Part shown: piece by piece, positions 35,337 through 43,416 of the stretch
Layout of the letters: each line of letters opens with the position of its first letter
Numbering within the stretch: position 1 is the first letter of the stretch
DNA from: Burkholderia sp. L27(2015)
GTDB taxonomy: Bacteria; Pseudomonadota; Gammaproteobacteria; Burkholderiales; Burkholderiaceae
Direction: 5' to 3'
Length of the DNA stretch: 64,000 bases
Assembly: GCF_009765705.1 (NCBI RefSeq)
Contig: NZ_LMUX01000021.1
Span: 1,607,752-1,671,751 of the forward strand
Notes under the pieces: model-generated
Seen by the model: the letters and a program-made list of their open reading frames with translations, nothing else
Told to the model about the DNA's origin: nothing
The model's database searches: none
Made by a program: the position numbers and the translations under genes

Positions 35337-36445
35337 AGCCGCGCGATCTGCCAGATATTGAACCGCTTGTGGCATCGCTGCTCGCGCGTGCGCCGACGAT
35401 GAGCTTCATGCAGCTTTGCCAACTGCTTGAAATGCGCGCGACAGACAATGCCGGCTTCGGCACACGTGACACGCCCGAGCACGAGCCTGTTCGCTTCAGG
35501 CCTCAGCCGCGCGTGGGTTTTCCCGCAGGCGAAGTGGCGTCGGTGGAGTTTGATGACGGGTCGGGCGCATTCGGGGCCACCACCGCGCCGACCGTGCGTA
35601 CGACGTTCCTGGGACTGTATGGCGTTGATGCCGCGATGCCCTCGCACATGATCGACGACATCGTGCTGCGAGAGGAGGGGCACGAAGCGGTCGAGGCGTT
35701 TCTCGACCAGTTCAATCACCGTATCGTGACGCTGCTGTATCGCGCTTGGAAAAAATATCGCTATCCAATCGGCTTTCGCGCCGGGGGCACCGATGCGCAT
35801 TCGCGCAATCTGCTGTGCCTCGCGGGTTTCGGTTGGGGCGAGAAGCCGATGCGCGCAGGACTGCCCGCTTCGCGTGTTCTCGCGCTGATGGGGCTGCTGA
35901 TCCAGCGTACGCGCACGCCCGAGGGACTCGCCGGTGTCGTCGCTCTGGCGGTTCCGGGCGTCGAGGTACGTGTTGACGAGTTCTACCCGACGCTCAGGCG
36001 TGCGGGAAAACCGCAGCCACTCGCGTCGACGGGCAGGGTCGATGGTACGCGGGAAAAAGGCAAGCGACACGGCCTCGGTGGTGGCTATGTGCTTGGAGCG
36101 CGTCTTGCGTATCGCAGCCGCGCTGCGCGTGTGACCTTGTGGCCGGCTAACGCCGAGCAGGCGCATGACCTGTTGCCCGGTGCTCGACTCCACGGTGAAC
36201 TGATGGCATTTCTGCGGCTTTATGTCGGCACCAAGGCTGACGTGTTCCTGCGTATGGAAGTGTCATCCAAGCTCGCGCCCGCACCGCGGATCGGCTCAGC
36301 GTCTGCCGGTCCGGCGCCGCGCCTGTCGTGGACCACTGTTCTGCCCTCTGAGAGCGTACAGCTGATAACCATTCCACTGGGATGCTACGAGGTGTTTCCC
36401 ACCCTCGCGCCCAATCCGTATCTTGATCCCGCACTTACATCCTGA
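35300..36445 (+). CDS. tssG: T6SS baseplate subunit TssG
   Basis: 381 residues. The TssG marks are F-M-Q-L-C-Q-L-L-E (usual F-x-x-x-R-x-L-E), V-R-F-R-P-Q-P-R-V-G-F-P, T-T-F-L-G-L-Y-G-V-D-A-A-M-P-S-H and L-R-L-Y-V-G. TssG pairs with two TssF copies in a wedge; with the neighbouring tssF damaged, it probably has no local partner. It begins inside the TssF frame, either at ATG 35300 or the ATG at 35333. It looks intact. Confidence 0.88.
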   Translation: MAAQQSVALPAMKPRDLPDIEPLVASLLARAPTMSFMQLCQLLEMRATDNAGFGTRDTPEHEPVRFRPQPRVGFPAGEVASVEFDDGSGAFGATTAPTVRTTFLGLYGVDAAMPSHMIDDIVLREEGHEAVEAFLDQFNHRIVTLLYRAWKKYRYPIGFRAGGTDAHSRNLLCLAGFGWGEKPMRAGLPASRVLALMGLLIQRTRTPEGLAGVVALAVPGVEVRVDEFYPTLRRAGKPQPLASTGRVDGTREKGKRHGLGGGYVLGARLAYRSRAARVTLWPANAEQAHDLLPGARLHGELMAFLRLYVGTKADVFLRMEVSSKLAPAPRIGSASAGPAPRLSWTTVLPSESVQLITIPLGCYEVFPTLAPNPYLDPALTS

Positions 36446-36458
36446 ATCCCGAGTTCCC

Positions 36459-36968
36459 ATGTCCCGATCTTCAGTTTTTATCGCGCTCGCATCCAGTCTG
36501 CTGCTGTCTGGTTGCGGCGCTTGGCAGGCCGCATCCGATACGACTTCGAGCGCGTATCACGCGGTGCTCTTCAAACAGGTCAAGGTGCTGGACGTCGAGC
36601 TGACAGCGCGCGGGTCGATTAATCCGGATGAGACGAACCAGCCTTGTTCGGTTTCGGTGAGCGTGTATCAGCTCAAGGACCGAAAGCTCTTTGATGCAGC
36701 GTCCTACGACGACCTGTTGAAGAACGACAAAACCGTGCTCGCGCAGGACTTGCAGGCGAACGTCGCTAAGGTGGTCGATCCGGGGGCGTCCGCGAGCCTT
36801 TCGCAGCCGATGCGGCCCGACACGAAATACGTGGCGATCGTCGCGTTTTATCGTGATCCAAATTCAGACCACGCTTGGCGTCGTGTGATTCCTAAGAAGA
36901 AGCTTTCCGCGAATGCTCCGCTGAAGGTTGAACTGATCAGTCGGGAGCTGGTTGCGGCTACTGAATGA
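36459..36968 (+). CDS. tssJ: T6SS outer-membrane lipoprotein TssJ
   Basis: 169 residues from ATG 36459. Lipobox L-L-S-G-C near residue 18, then the TssJ beta-sandwich (V-L-D-V-E-L-T-A-R, S-V-S-V-S-V-Y-Q-L-K-D-R, F-D-A-A-S-Y-D-D-L-L, Y-V-A-I-V-A-F-Y-R-D-P). It anchors the membrane complex by binding TssM. Its last 24 codons and the following 15 bases are repeated, diverged, at 37679-37765. Confidence 0.88.
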   Translation: MSRSSVFIALASSLLLSGCGAWQAASDTTSSAYHAVLFKQVKVLDVELTARGSINPDETNQPCSVSVSVYQLKDRKLFDAASYDDLLKNDKTVLAQDLQANVAKVVDPGASASLSQPMRPDTKYVAIVAFYRDPNSDHAWRRVIPKKKLSANAPLKVELISRELVAATE

Positions 36969-36991
36969 GAATGAGCTCCGTGGTGGACGAT

Positions 36992-37038
36992 CGAGGGGAC
37001 GGTTCAGGCGAAAGATCGATCAAGCGTACCGTCCCTCG
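36992..37038 (+). terminator. Stem-loop after tssJ
   Basis: CGAGGGGACGGT (36992-37003) pairs with ACCGTCCCTCG (37028-37038) with a single bulged G and a 24-base loop. No run of Ts follows, so it is either a weak terminator or a transcript-end stabiliser. Confidence 0.4.
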
Positions 37039-37103
37039 CGCTGCTCTGGACGTGACGAATTGAATGTCGCCAGTGAAAAATATATTTGAAAGGTAATCCA
37101 ATT

Positions 37104-37640
37104 ATGAACAAAAATGAAGTGCGAGAGAAGGTAACGAAGATGCTTTCCGCTGGTGAAAAGAAGCAGGACGTCTTTGCCGGTTTATCTGGGAAGGGCGTCA
37201 AGGATCGCGTTCTCGCCTATTTGATCGCATCGCATGTCGATCTGCGACGCTGCGCGCAAAACAGGATATATCGTAGAATCGCAATCGCTCTTGCCTACTT
37301 CCACGTAGTGGGCGCGGTTGACGGCGGCCATATCGTGGCTGAGAGGTCGCTACCAATAGGACTGGTATTTGGAGCAATTTCGCTCTTGTTCGCCGCACTG
37401 TTCGTGTGGGGATTCTCGAAGAACAAAGCTGGCGTGTACAACGTGTATCTCATACTCGCACTGATCCAATTTCCGCTTCGATTCCTGGGCCTTTCAGAGA
37501 ATCCCCTTACGATCTCAGCGATCATCGCGATAGGCATGGCGATGATCACGTATGTGTGGTTTGTCCGCCAGCGGTTGTTCCCCGACCTTGGCTTTATAGG
37601 CGCCAGGAAGGTCGACGGCCGGTACGTATTCTCAGACTGA
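37104..37640 (+). CDS. Uncharacterised four-helix membrane protein
   Basis: 178 residues from ATG 37104. The first 50 residues are soluble and charged (V-R-E-K-V-T-K-M-L-S-A-G-E-K-K-Q-D-V-F). Then about four hydrophobic helices follow, with a short charged end (V-D-G-R-Y-V-F-S-D). I do not recognise a family. It lies between tssJ and a partial second copy of the tssJ 3' end, so it looks like an inserted cargo gene. Immunity to a membrane-acting T6SS toxin is one idea, without direct support. Confidence 0.65.
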   Translation: MNKNEVREKVTKMLSAGEKKQDVFAGLSGKGVKDRVLAYLIASHVDLRRCAQNRIYRRIAIALAYFHVVGAVDGGHIVAERSLPIGLVFGAISLLFAALFVWGFSKNKAGVYNVYLILALIQFPLRFLGLSENPLTISAIIAIGMAMITYVWFVRQRLFPDLGFIGARKVDGRYVFSD

Positions 37641-37678
37641 TCAACGTCAACTCGCGGTCGTCGAAAGAACGTCAGGAC

Positions 37679-37752
37679 GTAAAAAGCTTTCTGCGGACAC
37701 TCCGCCGAAGGTTGAACTGACCAGTCGGGAACTGGTTGCGGCCGCTGACTGA
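37679..37752 (+). pseudogene. Duplicated 3' end of tssJ
   Basis: The frame reads R-K-K-L-S-A-D-T-P-P-K-V-E-L-T-S-R-E-L-V then A-A-A-D and a stop, a diverged copy of the TssJ end. Similarity continues past the stop codon (GAGA.TAAGCTC.GTGG against GAGAATGAGCTCCGTGG). No upstream tssJ sequence is present. It is a scar of duplication or recombination. Confidence 0.85.
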
Positions 37753-37806
37753 GAGTAAGCTCGTGGCGCTGACAATTCTTTTTATCAATGATCTTGGGGG
37801 AAGCGG

Positions 37807-38334
37807 GTGATCGATAATGTGAACGTGCGCCGCGTCGGCGCAGACGAAGCGGCGGCTTGCCTGGAGGCACTTGCCGATGTACTCATTGACTGCGTCGAAG
37901 GCGGAGCCTCAGTGAGTTTCATGTTGCCGATAGCACGTGATAAAGCTTTGGCGTTCTGGCGCAAGGTCGCGGATGGTGTGGCACGCGGCGAGCGTGTACT
38001 CCTCGTCGCGGAGGACGGAGGCGGGCAACTGGTTGGTACTGTGCAGCTCATTACCGCACAGCCGGAGAACCAGCCGCATCGCGCAGATGTCGCGAAGATG
38101 CTCGTACACCGTAAGGCTCGACGCTGCGGAATCGCTCAGCGTCTAATGGTAGCAATCGAGCACGCTGCGCTGGAGGAAGGCAAGAGTGTGCTTGTGCTTG
38201 ATACGGTGACCGGCGGTGATGCCGAACGACTCTATGAACGGGCAGGCTGGCAGCGCGTCGGAGTGGTGCCAAAATATGCGCTGATGCCTGACGGCGAGTT
38301 CTGCGGGACAACTTTCTACTGCAAGCAACTCTGA
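37807..38334 (+). CDS. GNAT-family N-acetyltransferase
   Basis: 175 residues from GTG 37807, with GGGGA suitably upstream. The acetyl-CoA loop reads H-R-K-A-R-R-C-G-I-A-Q-R-L-M, and the end has L-Y-E-R-A-G-W-Q-R-V-G-V, the usual GNAT close. The middle contains E-D-G-G-G-Q-L-V-G-T-V-Q-L. Related proteins acetylate small amines or beta-lactam-type toxins (tabtoxin resistance group). Substrate here unknown. It stands alone before the copper genes. Confidence 0.82.
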   Translation: MIDNVNVRRVGADEAAACLEALADVLIDCVEGGASVSFMLPIARDKALAFWRKVADGVARGERVLLVAEDGGGQLVGTVQLITAQPENQPHRADVAKMLVHRKARRCGIAQRLMVAIEHAALEEGKSVLVLDTVTGGDAERLYERAGWQRVGVVPKYALMPDGEFCGTTFYCKQL

Positions 38335-38373
38335 TTGATATGGCGGACCCGAACGGCTACTGGCGTCGGCTCT

Positions 38374-38802
38374 TCAAACGCCCGCTTGATCTTGATGCAA
38401 GAGCCTTCCCGCATCAACTTTGCTCATTCCATCCAAAATCGGGCAACATGGCCGATCATCGCCGGAGCAACGCTGAGCTAGCTCGACGAGCGTGTCACGC
38501 ATTTCGGCCAGCTCTGCGATCTTGTGATTGAGGTCATCGATGTGTTCCACCGCGATCGCTTTGACCTCGGCGCTCGTGCGATGCTGGTTTTGCCATAGAC
38601 CAAGCAAGCGCCGAATGTGCTCGATTGAGAACCCCAGGCTGCGCCCTTGTCGTATGAAACGCAGCACATGGACGTCATCTTCACTGTAGATTCGATATCC
38701 GGAGCCGGTGCGCCCAGCAGTTTGCATCAGATCTATGCTTTCATAATAGCGAATCATCTTGGCGGAGACGCCGGAAGAATTGGCAGCTTGTCCTATATTC
38801 AT
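38374..38802 (-). CDS. cueR: CueR-type copper-responsive MerR regulator
   Basis: 142 residues from ATG 38800-38802. The MerR HTH begins M-N-I-G-Q-A-A-N-S-S-G-V-S-A-K-M-I-R-Y-Y-E. A dimerisation helix follows. The C-terminal metal loop has C-S-G-D-D-R-P-C-C-P, in which the two CueR-type cysteines spaced eight apart bind Cu(I). Copper-bound CueR untwists promoters with a 19-bp spacer. Two such promoters lie just upstream (38906-38936 minus; 38980-39010 plus). Confidence 0.9.
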   Translation of the reverse strand: MNIGQAANSSGVSAKMIRYYESIDLMQTAGRTGSGYRIYSEDDVHVLRFIRQGRSLGFSIEHIRRLLGLWQNQHRTSAEVKAIAVEHIDDLNHKIAELAEMRDTLVELAQRCSGDDRPCCPILDGMSKVDAGRLLHQDQAGV

Positions 38803-38905
38803 GCAACACCTTGGATAGGTTGGATTAGATCGCAACGTGTATTCGAACGCTGATCGCGCGGTGTTACCCCCCACGACTCAGCGTCATCGCGCATTCAATG
38901 ATCCA

Positions 38906-38936
38906 ACTGTAAAGCTTCCAGTTGTTGGAAGGTCAA
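38906..38936 (-). promoter_or_regulatory. CueR-type promoter facing cueR
   Basis: Read on the minus strand: TTGACC, a 19-base spacer holding the dyad CTTCCA..TGGAAG, then TACAGT. The long spacer and the dyad are the marks of MerR/CueR promoters. It lies about 100 bases before the cueR start and would make cueR autoregulated. Confidence 0.75.
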
Positions 38937-38979
38937 GGCGTTATTTTTTGATTTCTCGATATTTTTTTGATTTCGCCTC

Positions 38980-39010
38980 TTGACATTGCCATCGTGGGAA
39001 TGGCTACACT
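38980..39010 (+). promoter_or_regulatory. CueR-type promoter facing the copper efflux genes
   Basis: TTGACA (38980-38985), a 19-base spacer and TACACT (39005-39010). The imperfect dyad CATTGCCA-TCG-TGGGAATG lies across the spacer. It is 44 bases before the first small secreted protein gene and should make the downstream copper genes copper-inducible. Confidence 0.8.
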
Positions 39011-39053
39011 TCGTTCCATTGTCCTGATACTCAACCAAGCAAGCTGAACAGAA

Positions 39054-39446
39054 ATGATGCGCCGCCAAGCTAACCGTGCGATTACCGCTGTAATGGTAAT
39101 CATTGCTCTGATCTTCAGTCAGATGTGGATCTCGGCATACGCTTGCGCAACGGTGCAGCAACCGGTTTCTGCTAGCCCAATTATTTCTACCGTGCTGGCG
39201 AACCCTCATAGCGATATGAGCGATCACCATGAGAGTGCGATTTGCAATGCGCACTGTGATAACACGGCACAGCCGACTCACGCCGACCAGCCCAGTCCGC
39301 CGCCACTCTTATTGTTGCCCGTAATCTGGGGCCACTCCGCAATCCTGGTGTTCGCGAATCAACCGCAAACGCCCATTCGCCTTGAGCCGATTTTGATCTC
39401 GGCGCCTCCACCTGCCCGCATTCTGTTCCAAGTCTTCCGCATTTGA
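39054..39446 (+). CDS. Small copper-locus secreted/membrane protein, Cys/His-rich
   Basis: 130 residues. An N-terminal hydrophobic segment (V-M-V-I-I-A-L-I-F-S-Q-M-W) is followed by Y-A-C-A-T and a metal-ligand-rich patch (H-S-D-M-S-D-H-H-E-S-A-I-C-N-A-H-C-D). A proline and leucine stretch and an A-P-P-P-A-R end follow. I do not recognise a named family; similar proteins occur at the head of RND metal efflux loci. It directly follows the CueR promoter. Copper binding in the periplasm is a reasonable inference. Confidence 0.65.
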   Translation: MMRRQANRAITAVMVIIALIFSQMWISAYACATVQQPVSASPIISTVLANPHSDMSDHHESAICNAHCDNTAQPTHADQPSPPPLLLLPVIWGHSAILVFANQPQTPIRLEPILISAPPPARILFQVFRI

Positions 39447-39632
39447 TCCAATCCCTATGACGGTTGTCGTGCTTTGCGCAAGCTAGCACGCGACAGCGCT
39501 CATCCGTATTGCAATTTCCGTTCCGAACGCCTTACCTGCGCGATCCAGCATGCGTTGCTAGAGCAACCATCTTGAGCCGCGTGGCATCAACTTGGCACTC
39601 AACTTACATTTTTCTGAATTTAGGAAACGATC

Positions 39633-39932
39633 ATGAAAACGACTACTTTATTGAATCGAGCTCTCTTTGCCACCGCACTCATCGCGGTGTCCACCGTGGC
39701 ATTTGCTAATGGCGGCGGCAGTGGTCCTCGCGGCGCACACAATGCCCCCTATCCGTATGCAGACTCGCGCTCGAACCTACCTAGTGCACAAGTGGTTTCG
39801 ATCAAGCCAGCCATTGCGCAAGCGGGAGCACAAATGCAACAGAAGACGCATGCCGAGGTGCACCAGGAACTGCTTGATGCAGAAAAGAGCGGTGAGTTTG
39901 CGCGCATAAAAGTGGCTTACAAAGGCCATTGA
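39633..39932 (+). CDS. DUF4148 small secreted protein
   Basis: 99 residues with a signal peptide ending V-A-F-A-N. The C-terminal part (T-H-A-E-V-H-Q-E-L-L-D-A-E-K-S-G-E-F) is the DUF4148 signature (R-A-x-V-x-A-E-L-x-x-L-E-x-A-G). These short periplasmic proteins are abundant in Burkholderiaceae and often lie beside metal or stress genes. Start ATG 39633 with AGGAAA upstream. Function unknown. Confidence 0.8.
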   Translation: MKTTTLLNRALFATALIAVSTVAFANGGGSGPRGAHNAPYPYADSRSNLPSAQVVSIKPAIAQAGAQMQQKTHAEVHQELLDAEKSGEFARIKVAYKGH

Positions 39933-40013
39933 TCAATCATCGCCGTTCGCGCCGAGATACAGCGGGCGGTGATGCAGATACCAAACCATTGTGATTACGC
40001 TATACTTTTCGCG

Positions 40014-40379
40014 ATGAAGATTCTCCGGACACTCCTCGTTTTGCTGCTGTGCGCTGTGCTGCCCCTCAGTGGGCTGGCAGCTAGTGGCTTGACCGGGCAG
40101 TGTCCGATGATGCAGGCGGCCATGGTTAGCGATGACGGATCGGCGATGTCTGCCAACATGACCGACTGCGACGACATGAAATCGACCTCTGTCGGCAAAA
40201 TCAAAGGTTCTCTATGCAAGGCGACGGCCCAATGCCAGATGGGTAGCCTGTATCACCCGGTTGCCGTCCCGGTGGCGCATCGCCCGACCGGATTATTCAG
40301 TCCCATTATTTTCCACTACACGCAGTCGCTGATCGTCCATACCCCGGACGGACTCTGGCGACCGCCGCGCACGCTCTAA
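40014..40379 (+). CDS. Small copper-locus secreted protein, Met/Cys-rich
   Basis: 121 residues from ATG 40014. The signal peptide (L-L-V-L-L-L-C-A-V-L-P-L-S-G-L-A-A) is followed by C-P-M-M-Q-A-A-M, M-S-A-N-M-T-D-C-D-D-M-K and C-K-A-T-A-Q-C-Q-M. Methionine and cysteine clusters fit Cu(I) binding. No named family recognised. It precedes cusC by 90 bases. Confidence 0.65.
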   Translation: MKILRTLLVLLLCAVLPLSGLAASGLTGQCPMMQAAMVSDDGSAMSANMTDCDDMKSTSVGKIKGSLCKATAQCQMGSLYHPVAVPVAHRPTGLFSPIIFHYTQSLIVHTPDGLWRPPRTL

Positions 40380-40469
40380 CTCCGTTTCTCTGGTACGCCG
40401 CATTCACGCGGTGATGTCGTCCTGCTTCAGGACGTGGGTCCTTATGGGACTCGACCATTCGGGGTACAC

Positions 40470-41867
40470 ATGCATTTCCCACACTTTACGTCGGTCTACC
40501 GACGTGGGCCGCTGCATTGCCTGGCCATAGCGGCGCTCTTGATGTTCGCCGGTAGCGCGGCGCAAGCTCAAGCTCAAGCTCAAGCTCAAGCTCAAGACAC
40601 AGGCTTGACACTCGACGCGGCGCTGCAAATAGCGACCGGTCGCTCTTCCTTGATTCAGGCAGCGCAAGCCTCGGTTCGCGGTAGTTCCGATGTAGTTATC
40701 AAAGCTGGACAACTGCCCAATCCGACCTTGAATCTGAGCGTCCAGGATCTGCCTATCAGTGGACACCAGGCTTTCACCATTGGGCAAGATAACTTCACGA
40801 TGCGCGGCATCGGCATCCAGCAGGAATGGGTGTCCACGGAAAAACGCCGATTGCAAACCGCGCTGGCGAATCGTGCGGTAGACCGCGATAAATCGACTTA
40901 CCTCGAAAGAGTCGCCGATGTCCGTCAGCAAACGGCCATGGCGTGGCTCAACGCCGTCTATGCAAAAAAGGCCGTCGCCTTGGATGCAGCACTCGTAGAC
41001 CATCTGGGCCAGGAATTGACCACAAGACAGGCGTCGTATCGCGGTGCAAACGGTACCGCAGTGGATGTCGCTCAGGCCAACCTGACGCTGGGCAATGCAC
41101 GTGATGAGCTGATTGATGCGCAGCAAAACGAGAAGACGGCGTTGATTGCTTTGTCACGTTGGACGGCCGGCAACGTGTTGGAGGTCGCCGGCGACCCACC
41201 GGAATTGGTGTCGCATGTGTCCGACTTAAGCGCCGCGCAACTCGCTCAAGTGCAGCCTGCATTGATCGAAGCCCATTCCGCCATCTCGCTGGCCGATGCC
41301 GACACCGACGTCGCGCGCAGCAATCGAAATCCGAATTGGACCTGGGGGCTGACCTATTTCAAGACCGGCGGAAATTTTCCGAGCTACGTGTCGCTCGGCG
41401 TTTCGATTCCCTTGCCGATCAACCGTAGCAACGTCGAAGATCGCGACGTCGCCCAAAAAGGGGAGATGGGTACGCAAGCACGACTCACTTATGAAGACAC
41501 CGAGCGACAGGTTCTCGCCGATATCCAAAGTTTGACCGCAAAGCTCGCTAGTGGTCGAGAGCGACTAGTCAATCTGAAGCAAACCGTTCTGCCCGCTGCG
41601 GCACAGAAAGTGGAGCTAGCCAATGCCGCCTATCGGTCCGGTACCGGCACGCTGGCCGATGCATTGGATGCCAGGCACGTGCAACTCGAAACGGACCTTC
41701 AGGTGTTGAACTTGGAGCGGGAGGTTTCGCTGACCTGGGCGCAATTGGAATATCAGGTTGTGCCGCCCGATCTGGGCGCGATCAATGACGAAGAAAAACG
41801 TGACGAAGCAAAACATGACGGAGCGGCACATGACGGAGCGGCACATGACGGAGCGGCACATGACTAA
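40470..41867 (+). CDS. cusC: Outer-membrane factor of the copper RND pump (CusC-like)
   Basis: 465 residues from ATG 40470, with GGGG six bases upstream. The signal peptide ends in a Q-A repeat (A-Q-A-Q-A-Q) coded by tandem CAAGCT. Two OEP repeats follow (L-T-L-D-A-A-L-Q-I-A, A-N-L-T-L-G-N-A-R-D-E-L, A-N-A-A-Y-R-S-G-T-G-T-L-A-D-A-L-D-A). The end is a histidine and aspartate repeat (A-H-D-G-A repeated) coded by the 15-bp repeats that also carry the cusB start. TolC-family duct for Cu(I)/Ag(I) or related ions. Confidence 0.88.
   Translation: MHFPHFTSVYRRGPLHCLAIAALLMFAGSAAQAQAQAQAQAQDTGLTLDAALQIATGRSSLIQAAQASVRGSSDVVIKAGQLPNPTLNLSVQDLPISGHQAFTIGQDNFTMRGIGIQQEWVSTEKRRLQTALANRAVDRDKSTYLERVADVRQQTAMAWLNAVYAKKAVALDAALVDHLGQELTTRQASYRGANGTAVDVAQANLTLGNARDELIDAQQNEKTALIALSRWTAGNVLEVAGDPPELVSHVSDLSAAQLAQVQPALIEAHSAISLADADTDVARSNRNPNWTWGLTYFKTGGNFPSYVSLGVSIPLPINRSNVEDRDVAQKGEMGTQARLTYEDTERQVLADIQSLTAKLASGRERLVNLKQTVLPAAAQKVELANAAYRSGTGTLADALDARHVQLETDLQVLNLEREVSLTWAQLEYQVVPPDLGAINDEEKRDEAKHDGAAHDGAAHDGAAHD
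40563..40596 (+). repeat. CAAGCT hexanucleotide tandem repeat
   Basis: Five complete CAAGCT units plus CAAG encode alternating Gln-Ala at the signal-peptide cleavage region of CusC. Being six bases long, gain or loss keeps the frame and changes the length around the cleavage site. Confidence 0.9.
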
Positions 41868-41870
41868 ACC
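41785..41870 (+). repeat. 15-bp tandem repeats spanning the cusC/cusB junction
   Basis: Five 15-base units begin at 41785, 41800, 41815, 41830 and 41845. The first two are diverged and the last three are identical; a sixth partial copy at 41860 begins the likely cusB frame. Each unit starts ATGAC or GTGAC, and the three identical ones contain GGAG placed seven bases before the next ATG. Confidence 0.92.
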
Positions 41871-43416
41871 TTCTCTTCCCAGCACGTTGCTCGCGCTGCT
41901 GGTCGGCGCAATGTTTGCCGGCGCGGGCTATTTCGTTGGCATTAACCGCTCCTCTGCATCGGTTTCGGGCGCACCCATGACATCCGCATCCAGTGATGGC
42001 GCCACACCTGAGAGCGGTAAAAAAGTACTGTATTGGCACGACCCGATGGTCCCGCAGCAGCATTTCGACAAACCGGGGAAATCCCCCTTTATGAATATGC
42101 AACTCATGCCGGTCTATGCCGACGAGAGCGGCTCGGACGGCATCAAGATCGATAGCGGACTGCAACAGAATCTGGGCATACGCTATGCCAACGTGCGCCG
42201 CCAAGACACGCCTGTCGCATTCAATGCCATCGGCACCACCCAGTTTGATGAATCGATGGCTGACGTGATTCAGGCCCGCACGACCGGCTATATCGACCGT
42301 TTGTACGCCAATGCACCCATGCAACGGGTTGCGAAAGGCGCACCGGTCGCGTCGATCTTTGTGCCGGACTGGCTGGCGCCCCAAGAGGAATACCTGGCAC
42401 TGAAGAAGGGCGACATGGACGACGGTCTGCTCGAAGCGGCTCGCGCTCGCATGCGTGCGATGTCGATACCGGAAGGTGTGATCGCCAGCCTGGACCGAAC
42501 CGACAAGGTGCAAACCCACGTCACATTGTCTGCGCCAGACGCCGGTGTGCTCACCGAACTCAATGTGCGTGAGGGCGCCATGGTCGCGCCGGGTCAGACC
42601 TTAGCCAAGGTCGCTGGCCTCTCAAAGTTGTGGCTGATCGTGGAAATTCCGGAATCGCTTGCCTTGCAGGTACAGCCCGGTTTCGCGGTCGATGCGACCT
42701 TTGCGGGCGACGCGTCTCAACACTTCTCCGGCCATATCCGGGAAATTCTGCCGGGGATCAGCACCGATAGTCGAACCTTGCAGGCTCGCTTGGAAATCGA
42801 CAATGCCGGACTGAAACTCACGCCCGGTATGTTGATGCGTGTCCAAATCAGCGGGGCGAAGTCTGTGTCACGCCTGCTGGTGCCGTCTGAAGCGGTGATT
42901 ACCACCGGTAAGCGCTCCATCGTTATCGTCAAAAACAGCGATGGGCGTTTGCAACCGGCGATAGTCACGGTCGGCAACGACACGGGCGAAAACACCGAGG
43001 TGACGAGCGGACTAACGGAAGGCCAGCAAGTCGTTGCGTCCGGTCAGTTCCTGATCGACTCCGAGGCGAGCTTGCAGTCCGTGTTGCCGAAACTCGAAGG
43101 AAGCGTGGCGCTTGGCGCGGCAGCGGTTGCGCCAGTGTCTGCCTCGGCATCTGTCCAGGCATCGGCTTCCGAGCCCGGTGTTGCACCAACCTATGAAACG
43201 ACCGGCAAGGTCGAAAAGATCACGACCGGTGACATCACGTTCTCACATCAGCCAGTGCCGGCACTCGGATGGGGCGCGATGACCATGACATTCGGCAAGG
43301 CATCTCCCACGGCCTTTCCGGACATCACAGTTGGTGAGGCCGTGCATTTCGTTTTCAAGACGTCGGACGACGGATACCAGTTAACCAAGGTCGAACCGGC
43401 CGGAGGTGCGAAATGA
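41860..43416 (+). CDS. cusB: CusB-like periplasmic adaptor with C-terminal CusF domain
   Basis: About 518 residues if it starts at ATG 41860; in-frame starts also exist at 41785, 41800 (GTG), 41815, 41830 and 41845. One N-terminal anchor helix comes first. A heavy-metal-binding segment follows ([21 protein letters not shown]), then the HlyD hairpin and barrel domains. The last 80 residues are a CusF-like domain with [14 protein letters not shown], including His, Trp and two Met ligands. It links CusA to CusC and can hand Cu(I) to CusA. It overlaps cusA by four bases. Confidence 0.9.
   Translation: MTKPSLPSTLLALLVGAMFAGAGYFVGINRSSASVSGAPMTSASSDGATPESGKKVLYWHDPMVPQQHFDKPGKSPFMNMQLMPVYADESGSDGIKIDSGLQQNLGIRYANVRRQDTPVAFNAIGTTQFDESMADVIQARTTGYIDRLYANAPMQRVAKGAPVASIFVPDWLAPQEEYLALKKGDMDDGLLEAARARMRAMSIPEGVIASLDRTDKVQTHVTLSAPDAGVLTELNVREGAMVAPGQTLAKVAGLSKLWLIVEIPESLALQVQPGFAVDATFAGDASQHFSGHIREILPGISTDSRTLQARLEIDNAGLKLTPGMLMRVQISGAKSVSRLLVPSEAVITTGKRSIVIVKNSDGRLQPAIVTVGNDTGENTEVTSGLTEGQQVVASGQFLIDSEASLQSVLPKLEGSVALGAAAVAPVSASASVQASASEPGVAPTYETTGKVEKITTGDITFSHQPVPALGWGAMTMTFGKASPTAFPDITVGEAVHFVFKTSDDGYQLTKVEPAGGAK

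Noticed and set aside
38340-38531. A short plus-strand frame after the acetyltransferase gene
   Set aside because: It is antisense to cueR and has no similarity pattern.
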